A model generated the notes under the pieces. That model worked only from the letters and a program-made list of their open reading frames with translations. It was not told the origin of the DNA and ran no database searches. A stretch of 64,000 bases of DNA from assembly GCA_036558125.1 (NCBI GenBank), contig DATBGE010000108.1:1-64000 (forward strand), written 5' to 3'. The position numbers were made by a program, and so were the translations under genes. This stretch comes from DATBGE01 sp036558125 (GTDB taxonomy: Bacteria > Gemmatimonadota > Gemmatimonadetes > Gemmatimonadales > GWC2-71-9). How positions within the stretch are numbered: the stretch's first letter is position 1; every line of letters starts with the position of its first letter. Of the stretch, positions 50,951-59,748 are shown one piece after another.

Positions 50951-51717
50951 GCAGCGACGGGCGGCTTGCCGATCTCACCGGCTATCTCGATTCCTACCTC
51001 CGAATCCGGGAGACTCCCGACGAACCCAACGCGCAGAATGGCCTCCAGGTAGAAAACAGTGGAGCGGTTCAGCGCATCGTTGCGGCGGTGGATGCCTCTC
51101 AGCAGACGATCGACGGGACCGGGAATGGCAGTTTCCTCCTGGTGCACCACGGTTTGTTGTGGGACGGGAATCCCCGCATCACCGGCCGGCACTACCGCCG
51201 GCTCAAGGTCCTACTCGATCGGGATATCGCCCTGTACGCGGCCCATATTCCACTCGACGTCCATCCGGAAGTGGGAAACAACACGCTGCTGGCCAGTGCA
51301 CTTGGACTCCGCGACCTGAGCTGGTTTGGCAACTATCGAGGTATCGCCTTGGGCGTGGTTGGAAAAACATCACTTCCGTCACGCACATCCCTGCAGGCGG
51401 AGGTAGAGCGCGCCGTCGGCGCGACGAGTGGGTCAGCGCGTCTGATACCGGGCGGTCCAGAGCGACCGGTTCAGGTTGGGGTCGTGACTGGAAGCGGTGG
51501 GAACATGATGGCCGCCGCTCGCGAAGCTGGGTGCGACACGCTGGTCTCGGGTGAGGGTGCGGCCCACACCTATTTCGATGCGATGGAATGGGGCCTGAAC
51601 GTGGTCTATGCAGGCCACTACGCGACCGAAACCCTTGGCGTACGAGCGCTGGCCGCACACGTTGCATCCCGATTCGGCTTGAGTTGGGAGTTTCACGACC
51701 ATCCTACCGGAATGTGA
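50947..51717 (+). CDS. Nif3-like dinuclear metal centre protein
   Basis: A 256-aa member of the widespread Nif3/YbgI (GTP cyclohydrolase I type 2-like) family with two metal ions. The motifs are EPNAQNGLQVEN, VDASQQTIDG, the metal-binding LLVHHGLLW (His-His, about 63-71), YAAHIPLDVHPEVGNN, and C-terminal SGEGAAHTYFDAMEWGLNVVYAGHYATE (metal His/Glu). It has the short form without the central PII-like insertion. GTG 50947 overlaps the BMP lipoprotein stop (GTGA), and it ends just ahead of the transporter ATPase gene. Its molecular role is unresolved in general. Position inside a nucleoside importer operon hints at nucleotide-related chemistry. Confidence 0.92.
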   Translation: MSSDGRLADLTGYLDSYLRIRETPDEPNAQNGLQVENSGAVQRIVAAVDASQQTIDGTGNGSFLLVHHGLLWDGNPRITGRHYRRLKVLLDRDIALYAAHIPLDVHPEVGNNTLLASALGLRDLSWFGNYRGIALGVVGKTSLPSRTSLQAEVERAVGATSGSARLIPGGPERPVQVGVVTGSGGNMMAAAREAGCDTLVSGEGAAHTYFDAMEWGLNVVYAGHYATETLGVRALAAHVASRFGLSWEFHDHPTGM

Positions 51718-51721
51718 GCGA

Positions 51722-53185
51722 ATGGCTCCGGTTCTCGAGCTTCGAGGAATAACCAAACACTTCGGCCCCGTGCTGGCTCTCCACGGGGCCGATTTCATTC
51801 TGGAAGAGGGGGAGATCCACGCCCTGCTCGGAGAGAATGGCGCAGGGAAATCCACCCTCATGGGGGTGGCGTTTGGCCTGGTCCGGCCGGATGCCGGTCA
51901 GATTCTGGTCCGGGGGACCGCGCAGCAGATCCGGGGGCCGCTCGATGCCCGCCGTCTGGGAATCGGGATGGTGCACCAGCATTTTACTTCGGTTCCCGCG
52001 CTCACGGTTGCAGAGAACATCGGATTGGCTGCGGGTTGGCCGGTCTCGCCCGGTCCCCTGTCTCGCCGGGTCCGAGACCTCGGTGAACAAACCGGACTCC
52101 CGATCGATCCGGCCATGCGAGCCGAGGACCTTCCGGCCGTGCTCAAGCAGCGGCTCGAGGTGCTCAAGGCGCTGGCGACCGACGCGCGAATTCTCCTGCT
52201 AGATGAACCCTCCTCCGTCCTGTCCCCCCCCGAAGCTGAAGCGCTTCTGACCCGCCTTCGAGACTTCCGGTCGAGAGGCATGTCGGCAGTGCTGATCACC
52301 CACAAGCTCGATGAAGCCATCCGGATTGCGGACCGGATCACGGTTCTGAGGCGGGGAGAGGTGGTTCACACCGGTCCGGCTGGTGCCGAATCTGCACCCC
52401 GCCTCGCCGCGCTGATGATCGGCGATCCGGCGTGGGCTCCGCACCGGCTGAGCCAATCGGCTTCGACCAGCGAGGTCCGGGTGCGGGTTCAAGGGCTAGC
52501 CGTCGAGCGGTCGGGACCCAGCGGCGTTCCGCTTCGCGAGGCCACGTTCAGCGTGAGGTCGGGTGAGGTGGTCGGAATTGCCGCGGTTGAAGGCAATGGG
52601 CAGAGAGAGTTGTTACGCGCGGTTGCCGGGCTGCTCAGGCCATCACGGGGAGATCTCGCCGTCTCGACCCCGGTGTCGTTCGTGCCGGAGGATCGGACCA
52701 GCGAAGCGTTGATCGGCGAATTCAGTCTGGCTGAAAACCTGGTGATGGCTGAGGGCGAGAGCGGTGCGTGGATCCGAGGGCCGTGGCTCGACTGGGGATC
52801 GGTTGAGCGCCGAACCCAGGAACTGCTTGGGGAGTTTTCCGTGCGGGCGCCAGGGCCGAGGACTCCCGCCGTCGCGCTCAGTGGTGGGAACCAGCAACGA
52901 ATGGTTCTGGCGATGGCGTTGGAGCGTCAACCGACGGTCCTCGTCGCAGAGAATCCTACTCGCGGGCTGGACATCAAGGCCACCGCGGAAATTCACGCGA
53001 GACTCCGAGAAGCCGCAAGGCAGGGAGTCGCTGTGCTTTTCCATTCCAGCGACCTCGATGAAGTGGTTGAGCTGGCGGACCGCGTTCTGGTGGTCAGGGA
53101 AGGTCAGGTGATCGAGCTCTCGCCGGGGGCGACTCGTCAGGAGATCGGCGCACGGATGCTGGTCGGGGTGCCGGGTGCGAGTTGA
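51722..53185 (+). CDS. Nucleoside-type ABC importer ATPase with two ABC domains
   Basis: A 487-aa ATPase with two tandem ABC modules, as in NupO/YufO or sugar-type importers. Module 1 (about 1-235): Walker A LGENGAGKSTLMGVAFG, MVHQHFTSVPALTVAENIGL, and Walker B ILLLDEPSSVLSPPEAEAL. Module 2 (about 250-487): degenerate P-loop region VVGIAAVEGNGQRELLRAVAG, signature LSGGNQQRMVLAMALER and VLVAENPTRGLDIKATAEI. The second P-loop (VEGNGQRE) lacks the Lys-Ser/Thr pair, typical for this class, so only one site hydrolyses ATP well. It overlaps the first permease gene by 11 nt. Confidence 0.92.
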   Translation: MAPVLELRGITKHFGPVLALHGADFILEEGEIHALLGENGAGKSTLMGVAFGLVRPDAGQILVRGTAQQIRGPLDARRLGIGMVHQHFTSVPALTVAENIGLAAGWPVSPGPLSRRVRDLGEQTGLPIDPAMRAEDLPAVLKQRLEVLKALATDARILLLDEPSSVLSPPEAEALLTRLRDFRSRGMSAVLITHKLDEAIRIADRITVLRRGEVVHTGPAGAESAPRLAALMIGDPAWAPHRLSQSASTSEVRVRVQGLAVERSGPSGVPLREATFSVRSGEVVGIAAVEGNGQRELLRAVAGLLRPSRGDLAVSTPVSFVPEDRTSEALIGEFSLAENLVMAEGESGAWIRGPWLDWGSVERRTQELLGEFSVRAPGPRTPAVALSGGNQQRMVLAMALERQPTVLVAENPTRGLDIKATAEIHARLREAARQGVAVLFHSSDLDEVVELADRVLVVREGQVIELSPGATRQEIGARMLVGVPGAS

Positions 53186-54200
53186 GCGATTCCTGCCGCT
53201 GGTCGCCGCGGTCCTGGCCGGCATCGCGGTTCTCGCCGTCACGCTGCTGGCCACCGGCCATGATCCGATCATCGCGATGGGTGCCATGTGGCGCGGAGCA
53301 TTCGGATCGTGGGATACCATTCTCTCGGCCGTGCTTCCCCGATCGATTCCCCTGATCATCATCGGACTTGGCATTGGCCTGGCCTTCAGGGCTGGGGCGC
53401 TGAACATCGGGGCTGAAGGTCAGTTCTATGCCGGCGCCATCGCCGCAACGTGGGCGGGTCTTCACCTCAACGGATGGCCGGCTCCGCTCGCGATCGCTGC
53501 CCTGCTGATCACTTCGATCCTGGCCGGTGTCGTATGGGTCGCGGTGCCAGTGCTGTTACGCGTTCGCTTCGGCGTACTGGAAGTGATCAGCACTCTGCTA
53601 CTGAATTTCGTAGCCGACGCACTGGTGAGCTGGATGGTGCAGGGACCCCTGCAGGAGGCCAAACGGATCTATCCTCAGAGCGATCCGATCGCTGTGAGCG
53701 CCCGGCTGCCGCAGGTCCCGGGAACTCGGCTGCACCTGGGGCTGCTGCTCGCTGTAGTTCTCGCCCTGGGGCTCTGGCTGATTTATCGGCGTACGCTGTG
53801 GGGCTTCCAACTTCGGGCCACCGGAGCGGGCCCCCTCGCAGCTCGTATCGCAGGACGGATCGACACCAACCGGATGATCGCGACAGCACTGCTGCTCTCA
53901 GGGGCAATTGCCGGTCTCGCCGGGGGGACGGAGGTGTCGGGCGTCTCGTACGCGCTGTTTCAGAGTCTTTCACCCGGGTACGGCTTCACCGGGATCGCCG
54001 TGGCGTTGCTGGCGCGCCTCGATCCTTTAGGCACACTCGCAACCGGACTGCTCTTCGGGGCGCTGGAAGCGGGCGCTGGAGGTCTTCAAAGGGAGGCCGG
54101 TGTCCCGGCTGTTCTGGTTTATCTGATCGAGGCAGTGATCATCATTGTCGTACTGTTGTCCGACGCCTTTGCGCGGCGTCGCAGTGACGGGAGGTTCTGA
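53175..54200 (+). CDS. Nucleoside ABC importer permease 1
   Basis: A 341-aa permease of the branched-chain-amino-acid/ribose type used by BMP systems. About nine membrane helices are seen, beginning with FLPLVAAVLAGIAVLAVTLLATG. The family loop FRAGALNIGAEGQFYAGAIAATWAG (about 75-99) is preserved; so is the long helix-loop LLRVRFGVLEVISTLLLNFVADALVSW. The start is GTG 53175 inside the ATPase gene. It works with the second permease encoded 3 nt downstream to form a heterodimeric channel. Confidence 0.9.
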   Translation: MRVERFLPLVAAVLAGIAVLAVTLLATGHDPIIAMGAMWRGAFGSWDTILSAVLPRSIPLIIIGLGIGLAFRAGALNIGAEGQFYAGAIAATWAGLHLNGWPAPLAIAALLITSILAGVVWVAVPVLLRVRFGVLEVISTLLLNFVADALVSWMVQGPLQEAKRIYPQSDPIAVSARLPQVPGTRLHLGLLLAVVLALGLWLIYRRTLWGFQLRATGAGPLAARIAGRIDTNRMIATALLLSGAIAGLAGGTEVSGVSYALFQSLSPGYGFTGIAVALLARLDPLGTLATGLLFGALEAGAGGLQREAGVPAVLVYLIEAVIIIVVLLSDAFARRRSDGRF

Positions 54201-54203
54201 GAT

Positions 54204-55112
54204 ATGGACGCGGATCTTCTCGTCTCGTTCCTGACCAGCGCGGTCCGGGTCGCGACACCGCTGCTTCTCGCTGCGCTGGGAGAAACCCTGGCGGAGCGGG
54301 GCGGGGTAATCAATCTCGGAATCGAAGGAGTCATGCTTGCCGGGGCACTCGCCGCCGCCATCGGCTCCACCGCTGGAGGTCCCTGGGCAGGTACATTCGC
54401 CTCCGCGGCGACGGGAGCCCTGCTTTCACTCGGGTTTGGTCTCATCGCCGTGGCCGCCGGTGCTAACCAGATCATCACCGGCACAGCAGTCACGCTGGGT
54501 GCAGTGGGGGCAACCGGTGCCGTCTATCGGGAGGTATACGGTTCCGGGGGCGTGGGACTCAGCCTGCCGACTTTCCGAGTGGTTCCCATACCAGGGCTGG
54601 ATCGAATCCCCCTACTCGGCCCTGCATTGTTCGAACAGTCAATCCTATCCTACCTCGGATACGTTGCGGTGCCGGCGATCTGGTTCCTGTTGTTCCGGAC
54701 CCGGTGGGGCCTGGCACTGAGGGCGGCGGGCGAGTCAGTGGAAGCTGCGACGGCCGCCGGGGTCCGTGTCAAGCGCGTCCGCATAATCGCTCTGACTCTG
54801 GGAGGCATGTTCGCCGGTATTGCCGGAGCCAGCCTGGTGCTTGCCCAGGTGGGAACGTTCGCGGAGAAGATGACGGCAGGGCGGGGGTTCATGGCAGTCG
54901 CCATCGTCGTGCTGGGTGGCTGGCGACCTGGCCGAGTGGCCTGGGCAGCGCTCTTCTTCGGAGGGGCGATGGCGCTCCAGTTTCTCTTCCAATCGATGCT
55001 GTTGAATGTACCGTACCAGCTTTTCCTGATGCTGCCATACCTGCTGACGCTCCTCGTGCTGGTAGGAGCCGTGGGAAGGGTCAGGTCTCCGGCTGAGCTG
55101 GGACGGGGATAG
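54204..55112 (+). CDS. Nucleoside ABC importer permease 2
   Basis: A 302-aa permease, shorter partner of the one upstream. LAALGETLAERGGVINLGIEGVMLAGALAAAIG (about 15-47) has the NLGIEGxML motif of BMP-type permeases. VKRVRIIALTLGGMFAGIAGASLVLAQVGTFAEKMTAGRGFMAVAIVVLGGW (about 190-240) matches the C-terminal half. About eight membrane helices are expected. It is the last gene of the importer operon, and its end overlaps the convergent plsC gene by 32 nt. This is the longest convergent overlap in the window. Confidence 0.9.
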   Translation: MDADLLVSFLTSAVRVATPLLLAALGETLAERGGVINLGIEGVMLAGALAAAIGSTAGGPWAGTFASAATGALLSLGFGLIAVAAGANQIITGTAVTLGAVGATGAVYREVYGSGGVGLSLPTFRVVPIPGLDRIPLLGPALFEQSILSYLGYVAVPAIWFLLFRTRWGLALRAAGESVEAATAAGVRVKRVRIIALTLGGMFAGIAGASLVLAQVGTFAEKMTAGRGFMAVAIVVLGGWRPGRVAWAALFFGGAMALQFLFQSMLLNVPYQLFLMLPYLLTLLVLVGAVGRVRSPAELGRG

Positions 55113-55854
55113 CCTTCGCAGACACTTTACCGCGTTCGGCTTCGATCAGGGCCCGGACCCGGTCCCGAAGATGCTTGATATCCTTGTGCGTCAGGCCGGT
55201 CGTTTCGATCGGATCAAGCACCTTTACGACTGCATTCACTTTTCCTACCCGCCAGTCGTGTTTGCGGAGTGCGGTGCTGGTCCCCGAAACCACGAGGGGA
55301 AGAATGGGAACGCCGGCATCGATGGCGAGCCGGAACGCGCCGTCTTTGAAGGGGAGCATCTCGCCGGTGGCCGAGCGGGTCCCCTCCGGAAAAATCACAA
55401 CCGACACTTTCTTCTTCAGCACTTCCTGGCAGCGCTGCATCGCCTTCACGGCACTCCGCGCGGTCCCGCGCTCGACTGGAATATCTCCCGCCAGATACAT
55501 GTCCCAGCCGATCACCGGTATCCGCATGAGCTCAACCTTGGAAAGCCACTTCATCTCCCAGGGGAGATGGCTGATGAGGAGGATGTCGGCGAAGGACTCG
55601 TGATTGGAGACGACGACGTAGGGACGTCGGGGATCCGCAACCTTGACTCCCGCGATGCGGAAGCGCCAGTAGGGATTCAGCGTCGAGGTGATAACAGCAA
55701 CCTGTCGGAAAAAGAGCCCGGTCCAGTAACGCCCCCGGTCAAAGGGACCGAGCACGAGGCGCATCAAGGCCAGGATCGGTAGCCAGATGAGGAGCGTCCC
55801 GCCTAGGACGGTCCAGGTCCAGATTGAGACGAGGGTGGTGATCAGGCCTTCCAC
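55081..55854 (-). CDS. plsC: 1-acyl-sn-glycerol-3-phosphate acyltransferase
   Basis: PlsC transfers an acyl chain to lysophosphatidate, forming phosphatidate. The 257-aa protein starts with two membrane segments (LVSIWTWTVLGGTLLIWLPILALMRL) and has acyltransferase motif I VSNHESFADILL (NHx4D), motif II-like GWDMYLAGDIPVERG, and motif III FPEGTRSATGEMLPFKDGAFRLA. The last motif IV-type segment is VPILPLVVSG. GTG 55854 overlaps the VOC-protein stop (TAGTG), and the upstream frame to 55968 is inside that gene and rejected. It is the last gene of a long minus-strand chain. Confidence 0.92.
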   Translation of the reverse strand: MEGLITTLVSIWTWTVLGGTLLIWLPILALMRLVLGPFDRGRYWTGLFFRQVAVITSTLNPYWRFRIAGVKVADPRRPYVVVSNHESFADILLISHLPWEMKWLSKVELMRIPVIGWDMYLAGDIPVERGTARSAVKAMQRCQEVLKKKVSVVIFPEGTRSATGEMLPFKDGAFRLAIDAGVPILPLVVSGTSTALRKHDWRVGKVNAVVKVLDPIETTGLTHKDIKHLRDRVRALIEAERGKVSAKAIPVPAQPET

Positions 55855-56216
55855 TACTCGGGCACCGTTTCGTCCCAGAGGGCGAAGACATTCCCGTCCG
55901 GGTCGGCAATCATCGCCATGACGCCGAAAGATTGCCGGGTTGGCTCCGTCACGAAGCGCACCCCGCACTCGTGCAATCGCTCGCAGTACTGCAGGAGCCC
56001 CGAGACGCGGAGGGTCACCCCCGTATGGCGGCCCACCAGCGCTCGCGCGTCGGGGTGAACTGCCGGATGAACGCCGAGGCGGGTCTCTCCTTCGCAGAAT
56101 TCGGCGCCGAAGCTCCCCTCCTTGATAAGCGAGAGGCCGAGGTGATCCCGATAGAAGGTCCTGGCGCGGTCGATGTCGGTGACGAAGATGGCCACGCTAT
56201 AGAGGGAGGGTGGCAT
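55854..56216 (-). CDS. VOC-family (glyoxalase/bleomycin resistance) protein
   Basis: A 120-aa protein with the vicinal oxygen chelate fold. It starts SVAIFVTDIDRARTFYRDHLGLSL, the typical first beta-alpha-beta module. The second module has HTGVTLRVSGLLQYCERLHECGVRF and ends MAMIADPDGNVFALWDE, which contains the DPDGN turn and the metal-type Glu position. The substrate cannot be deduced. It lies 3 nt after the queG stop and its stop overlaps the plsC start, so it is co-expressed with lipid and tRNA-modification genes without obvious logic. Confidence 0.88.
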   Translation of the reverse strand: MPPSLYSVAIFVTDIDRARTFYRDHLGLSLIKEGSFGAEFCEGETRLGVHPAVHPDARALVGRHTGVTLRVSGLLQYCERLHECGVRFVTEPTRQSFGVMAMIADPDGNVFALWDETVPE

Positions 56217-56219
56217 GTT

Positions 56220-57179
56220 CTATCGGGGTTTCAGAGAACTCCAGGCTGCACGCCAGTTGCGACGCATTCGCTCCAGCCCTGGTCGCTGAAGGGGCGTGTC
56301 CCCAAAGCTCGCCGCAAAGGCAGGCTCATCCAGCTCCTCAAAGAAGTCGGGCCCGGCCTCGTCGAGGGTTGTGCGCGGCCGGAACTCCGGCACGCTCGAC
56401 TCAGTGGCAAAGCGGACATTCCAGGGACAGACCTCGTTGCAGATATCGCATCCGAAGGCCCAGCCTTCGAACCGGTCGATGAGCTCAGCCGGAATGGGCC
56501 CACGATGTTCGATGGTGAGATACGAGATGCAGCGGGTCGCGTCGAGGACTCGCGGTGCCTCAAAGGCCTGAGTCGGGCAGGCCTCGAGGCACCTGGTACA
56601 GGATCCACAGTGGTCGGTTTCGAAAGGTGGATCAAGCTCAAGTTTTAGATCGGTAAGGATGGTACCGATGAACATCCAGGATCCCTGTCCCGGACGAATG
56701 AGCATCGTGTTCTTGCCGATCCAGCCCAACCCGGCTCGCTGGGCGAGTTCGCGTTCGGCTAAGGGTCCGGAGTCGGTGTAGGCGCGAGCGGTCTGCGCGC
56801 CATTCTGGCGGAGATAATCTGCCAAGAGCTCTAGCCGCTTGAGGGTGACGGTATGGTAGTCTGTGGCTCGGGCGTACCTGGCGATCTTGGGATGGCCGGT
56901 CTGGCCTTCGTCACCGTAGTAGTAGCTATCTAGAACAACTACTGCCCGGTTCGCAGTTCTATCCGCTACCTGTGGATTCTTCCGCTTTTTCGCTTGACGG
57001 TGGAGGTAGCGCATGTTCCCCGCCTTCCCGCTCGCCAGCCAATGGTCGAGCTCCTCACTATGGGGGAGGGGATCGAGCGAGGTGATGGCACAAGCCGAGA
57101 ATCCCAGTCGAATTGCCTCGGTCTTGACCAGGGTTGCGGGAAGGGTCGAAGCGGGTTGTGCGGACAATTCCGGTCTCAC
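56220..57179 (-). CDS. queG: Epoxyqueuosine reductase
   Basis: QueG is the cobalamin- and Fe-S-dependent enzyme that performs the last step of queuosine synthesis in tRNA. The 319-aa protein has the N-terminal cobalamin-type domain with DYHTVTLKRLELLADYL and the catalytic-Asp region ARAYTDSGPLAERELAQRAGLGWIGKNTML (about 125-155). Then two 4Fe-4S clusters: CGSCTRCLEACPTQAF (about 185-200) and CDICNEVCPWN (about 240-250). GTG 57179 overlaps the stop of the patatin-like gene (GTGA). Gene length and motifs are complete, so it should be functional. Confidence 0.95.
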   Translation of the reverse strand: MRPELSAQPASTLPATLVKTEAIRLGFSACAITSLDPLPHSEELDHWLASGKAGNMRYLHRQAKKRKNPQVADRTANRAVVVLDSYYYGDEGQTGHPKIARYARATDYHTVTLKRLELLADYLRQNGAQTARAYTDSGPLAERELAQRAGLGWIGKNTMLIRPGQGSWMFIGTILTDLKLELDPPFETDHCGSCTRCLEACPTQAFEAPRVLDATRCISYLTIEHRGPIPAELIDRFEGWAFGCDICNEVCPWNVRFATESSVPEFRPRTTLDEAGPDFFEELDEPAFAASFGDTPLQRPGLERMRRNWRAAWSSLKPR

Positions 57180-58462
57180 TGGGCTGCGCGCCGCGGGGGC
57201 TCCTCGTAGTTGCGACTGTCTTTGAACCGGATACGCGCCGTGCTTCCAGGAGTTATTTCTCCAATGGCTTCAATCCCTCGGTCGTATCCACGATCATAGG
57301 CGACCAGGGCGCGGCGCATGAACTCCATCTCCGCGGTAATCACGTACGCTTCCTGGCCGGGCCGCCCGTTGCCGTCTCTCCTCACCAACAATTGGTCCTT
57401 CGGGTAATTCTCCTTCAACTCGAAGAGCTTGGGGAAGCCACGCTTCAATTTGGGATCAAGCGTGAAATCCCGTGACTTGATCCCAGTCGCGTCCACCCAG
57501 TGGTCTACACTCTGCCCCGTGATGGTCCGCAGCCGATCATTCATGTTGTAGCCCAGCGTCACGTCGATCGCGAGGAGCTCGAAATCGACCATACCGGAAT
57601 TGAACGTCATAACGACCTCGGACGCCAGACGCCGAGCCAGCTCGAGCGGGTAGAGGTCGATGTTGCCACCGGTGAAGTAGTCGTTTCCCCGGCGCAGCGG
57701 CTTCATGAGAAATGGATCACGGATGGAGATTGAGGCGGCCTCGCCGACCGAGAAGTCGGTGAACACCTTAGTGTCGAGCGCGACCGCGCTGTTGGGATAG
57801 GCTTGGGCGATCGGAGACTGGAATCCCTCGATCAGCTTCGCGATCTCGGGGTCGGTGAAATAGGTCTCGTGATAGAGCTTTCGTCCCCGGCGAGGAGTCT
57901 CTATCTCGTCCGGCGTGAAAGCCGCGGTCGCACCGACCACGACGATGTGGGGATCATCAGGCCTGCGGTCTGTGAAGGACTTATGCCAGAACGGAAGCGG
58001 GATCGAGTCGTCGTCGAAGAGCGCCAGGGAGAAAAGATCGGGGACCACGTCGCTGTTGGTCTGCCAACCGGTCTGATAGCGAGAGAGTTTCCGGATCAAC
58101 CGCTCGATGTCCCGAAATCCGCCGCGCTTGAGCTTGAAGGCCCGGAAAGCCTCGAGCATTGTGGGCGACTGAAGCATGGCCAGCCGCTCCGTGCGGTCCG
58201 GGATTCCGTGGATCATCGCGCCGACCACCGCAGCGCCACAGGTCGTGATGATGACGTCGGGTTTCCAGCCTCGATCCACTAACGCGTCGTAGACCCCGAA
58301 CTCGTACATGAATTTGAAACCGCCGCCGGTAAGGACCAGTGCCCGCTGAAACGGCCTGGGTGTCGGGACGGAAAGTCCGGGCTTCGCCTGAGCCGACAGG
58401 GTACCGCCGAGGCAAGACAAGGCAAGGCCTAGCCGCATCAACAGCCGGGTCGTGCGGTTCAC
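57176..58462 (-). CDS. Exported patatin-like protein lacking the catalytic dyad
   Basis: A 428-aa protein. From GTG 58462 a signal peptide (RTTRLLMRLGLALSCLGGTLSAQA) starts it. The patatin oxyanion loop is LTGGGFKFMYEFGVYDALVDRG (about 43-64). The nucleophile elbow, GxSxG in patatins, reads TTCGAAVVG here, with Cys in place of Ser. The usual DG(G/A) acid reads FTGGNIDLYPLELA with Thr in place of Asp. Both catalytic residues are thus replaced. The remaining fold looks conserved, with a 130-residue C-terminal extension. The start overlaps the ndh stop and the stop overlaps queG. Either a pseudoenzyme or a Cys-based enzyme. Confidence 0.82.
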   Translation of the reverse strand: MNRTTRLLMRLGLALSCLGGTLSAQAKPGLSVPTPRPFQRALVLTGGGFKFMYEFGVYDALVDRGWKPDVIITTCGAAVVGAMIHGIPDRTERLAMLQSPTMLEAFRAFKLKRGGFRDIERLIRKLSRYQTGWQTNSDVVPDLFSLALFDDDSIPLPFWHKSFTDRRPDDPHIVVVGATAAFTPDEIETPRRGRKLYHETYFTDPEIAKLIEGFQSPIAQAYPNSAVALDTKVFTDFSVGEAASISIRDPFLMKPLRRGNDYFTGGNIDLYPLELARRLASEVVMTFNSGMVDFELLAIDVTLGYNMNDRLRTITGQSVDHWVDATGIKSRDFTLDPKLKRGFPKLFELKENYPKDQLLVRRDGNGRPGQEAYVITAEMEFMRRALVAYDRGYDRGIEAIGEITPGSTARIRFKDSRNYEEPPRRAAQ

Positions 58463-59748
58463 AGGTCGCTCGAGCGTGGAGGAGGAAGTTGTTGTAGCGG
58501 TACCCAGGCACCGGTGATGAGTCGTGCTCCGCTCTGGTAAGTGAAGTAGGCCCAGGCCCACTGGAAGAGCACGATGACGCGATTACGAAACCCAATCAGA
58601 TAGAAGATGTGAACGAAGATCCAGATGAGCCACGCGAAAAACCCGCCGAACCGGAAGCGTCCCAGATCGGCGACGGCGCGCCCCCGACCGATGACGGCGA
58701 GCTGGCCCTTGTCCCAGTAGGAAAAGGGCACACGGGGACGACCGGCGAGGTCGCCCTGAATGGCCCGAGCTGCGTACTGGCCCATCTGAATGGCAACGGG
58801 GGAGATTGCGGGCAGAGTCTGGTCTCCCTGGTGAACGTAAGCCGCCGCATCACCGAGCACGAAGATTTCGGGGTGACCCGGTGCGGTGCAGTCCGGTTCA
58901 ACCAGGACTCGGCCCTGGCGATCGAGTGGGACGTCGAGCGATTTCAGCAGCGGGCTCGCGACATTGCCGGCCGCCCAGACCACGGTTCCCGTCGGAATTG
59001 TCCATCCAGCAGCAGAGACGAAGCCGGGACGGACGTCCGTGACCATCATCGACTCCCGCACTTCGACTCCGAGCCGCCGCAACTGGTCTTTGGCGCGCTG
59101 GCTCAACTCGGGAGGGTAGGTCGGCAGAATTCGAGGCCCACCCTCCAACAACATCACGGTCGCTTCTCGTGGATCGATCCGGCGGAAGTCGCGCTTCAGC
59201 GCATAAGACCGGATCTCGGCCAGAGCGCCGGCAACTTCCACGCCGGTGGCGCCGCCCCCGATGACGACGAAGGTGAGATGGGCGTGGCGGCGAACTGAAT
59301 CCGGTTCCCGCTCGGCCCGCTCGAACGCGAGGAGGATGCGGCGGCGAATTTCGTCCGCATCCTCGAGGCTCTTGAGGCCGGGGGCCAGAATCTCCCAATC
59401 GTCGTGGCCGAAATACGAGTGTCGGGCTCCGGCCGCAAGTATCAGGTAGTCGTAGTTAAGAATACTACTATCGTCGATGGTAACCTCGCGCTTCCCGGGA
59501 CGGACTTCGGTGACCTCGCCTAAGAGAACCTGGGTATTGGCCTGATGGCGGAGGACCGATCGTATAGGGGACGCGATGTCCGACTCGGAGAGGCCCGCAG
59601 TCGCGACCTGGTACAGCATCGGCTGGAAGAGGTGGTGATTGTGCCGGTCCACCACCGTTATGCGGACCGGCGCACGCCCCAGACCTTTAGCGGCGTAGAG
59701 CCCGGCGAAGCCCGCACCCACGATCACCACATGGGGCGGGGGCGTCAC
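58459..59748 (-). CDS. ndh: Type II NADH dehydrogenase (NDH-2)
   Basis: NDH-2 oxidises NADH and reduces quinone at the inner face of the membrane without pumping protons. The 429-aa protein has the FAD-binding HVVIVGAGFAGLYAAKGLG at the N-terminus, DRHNHHLFQPMLYQVATAGLS (about 36-56), the NAD-binding FVVIGGGATGVEVAGALAE (about 165-183), and the quinone/FAD segment IFVLGDAAAY (about 300). The C-terminal FAWLIWIFVHIFYLIGFRNR forms a membrane-anchoring hydrophobic helix. Its start overlaps the stop of a small unknown gene (ATGA). Confidence 0.93.
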   Translation of the reverse strand: MTPPPHVVIVGAGFAGLYAAKGLGRAPVRITVVDRHNHHLFQPMLYQVATAGLSESDIASPIRSVLRHQANTQVLLGEVTEVRPGKREVTIDDSSILNYDYLILAAGARHSYFGHDDWEILAPGLKSLEDADEIRRRILLAFERAEREPDSVRRHAHLTFVVIGGGATGVEVAGALAEIRSYALKRDFRRIDPREATVMLLEGGPRILPTYPPELSQRAKDQLRRLGVEVRESMMVTDVRPGFVSAAGWTIPTGTVVWAAGNVASPLLKSLDVPLDRQGRVLVEPDCTAPGHPEIFVLGDAAAYVHQGDQTLPAISPVAIQMGQYAARAIQGDLAGRPRVPFSYWDKGQLAVIGRGRAVADLGRFRFGGFFAWLIWIFVHIFYLIGFRNRVIVLFQWAWAYFTYQSGARLITGAWVPLQQLPPPRSSDL

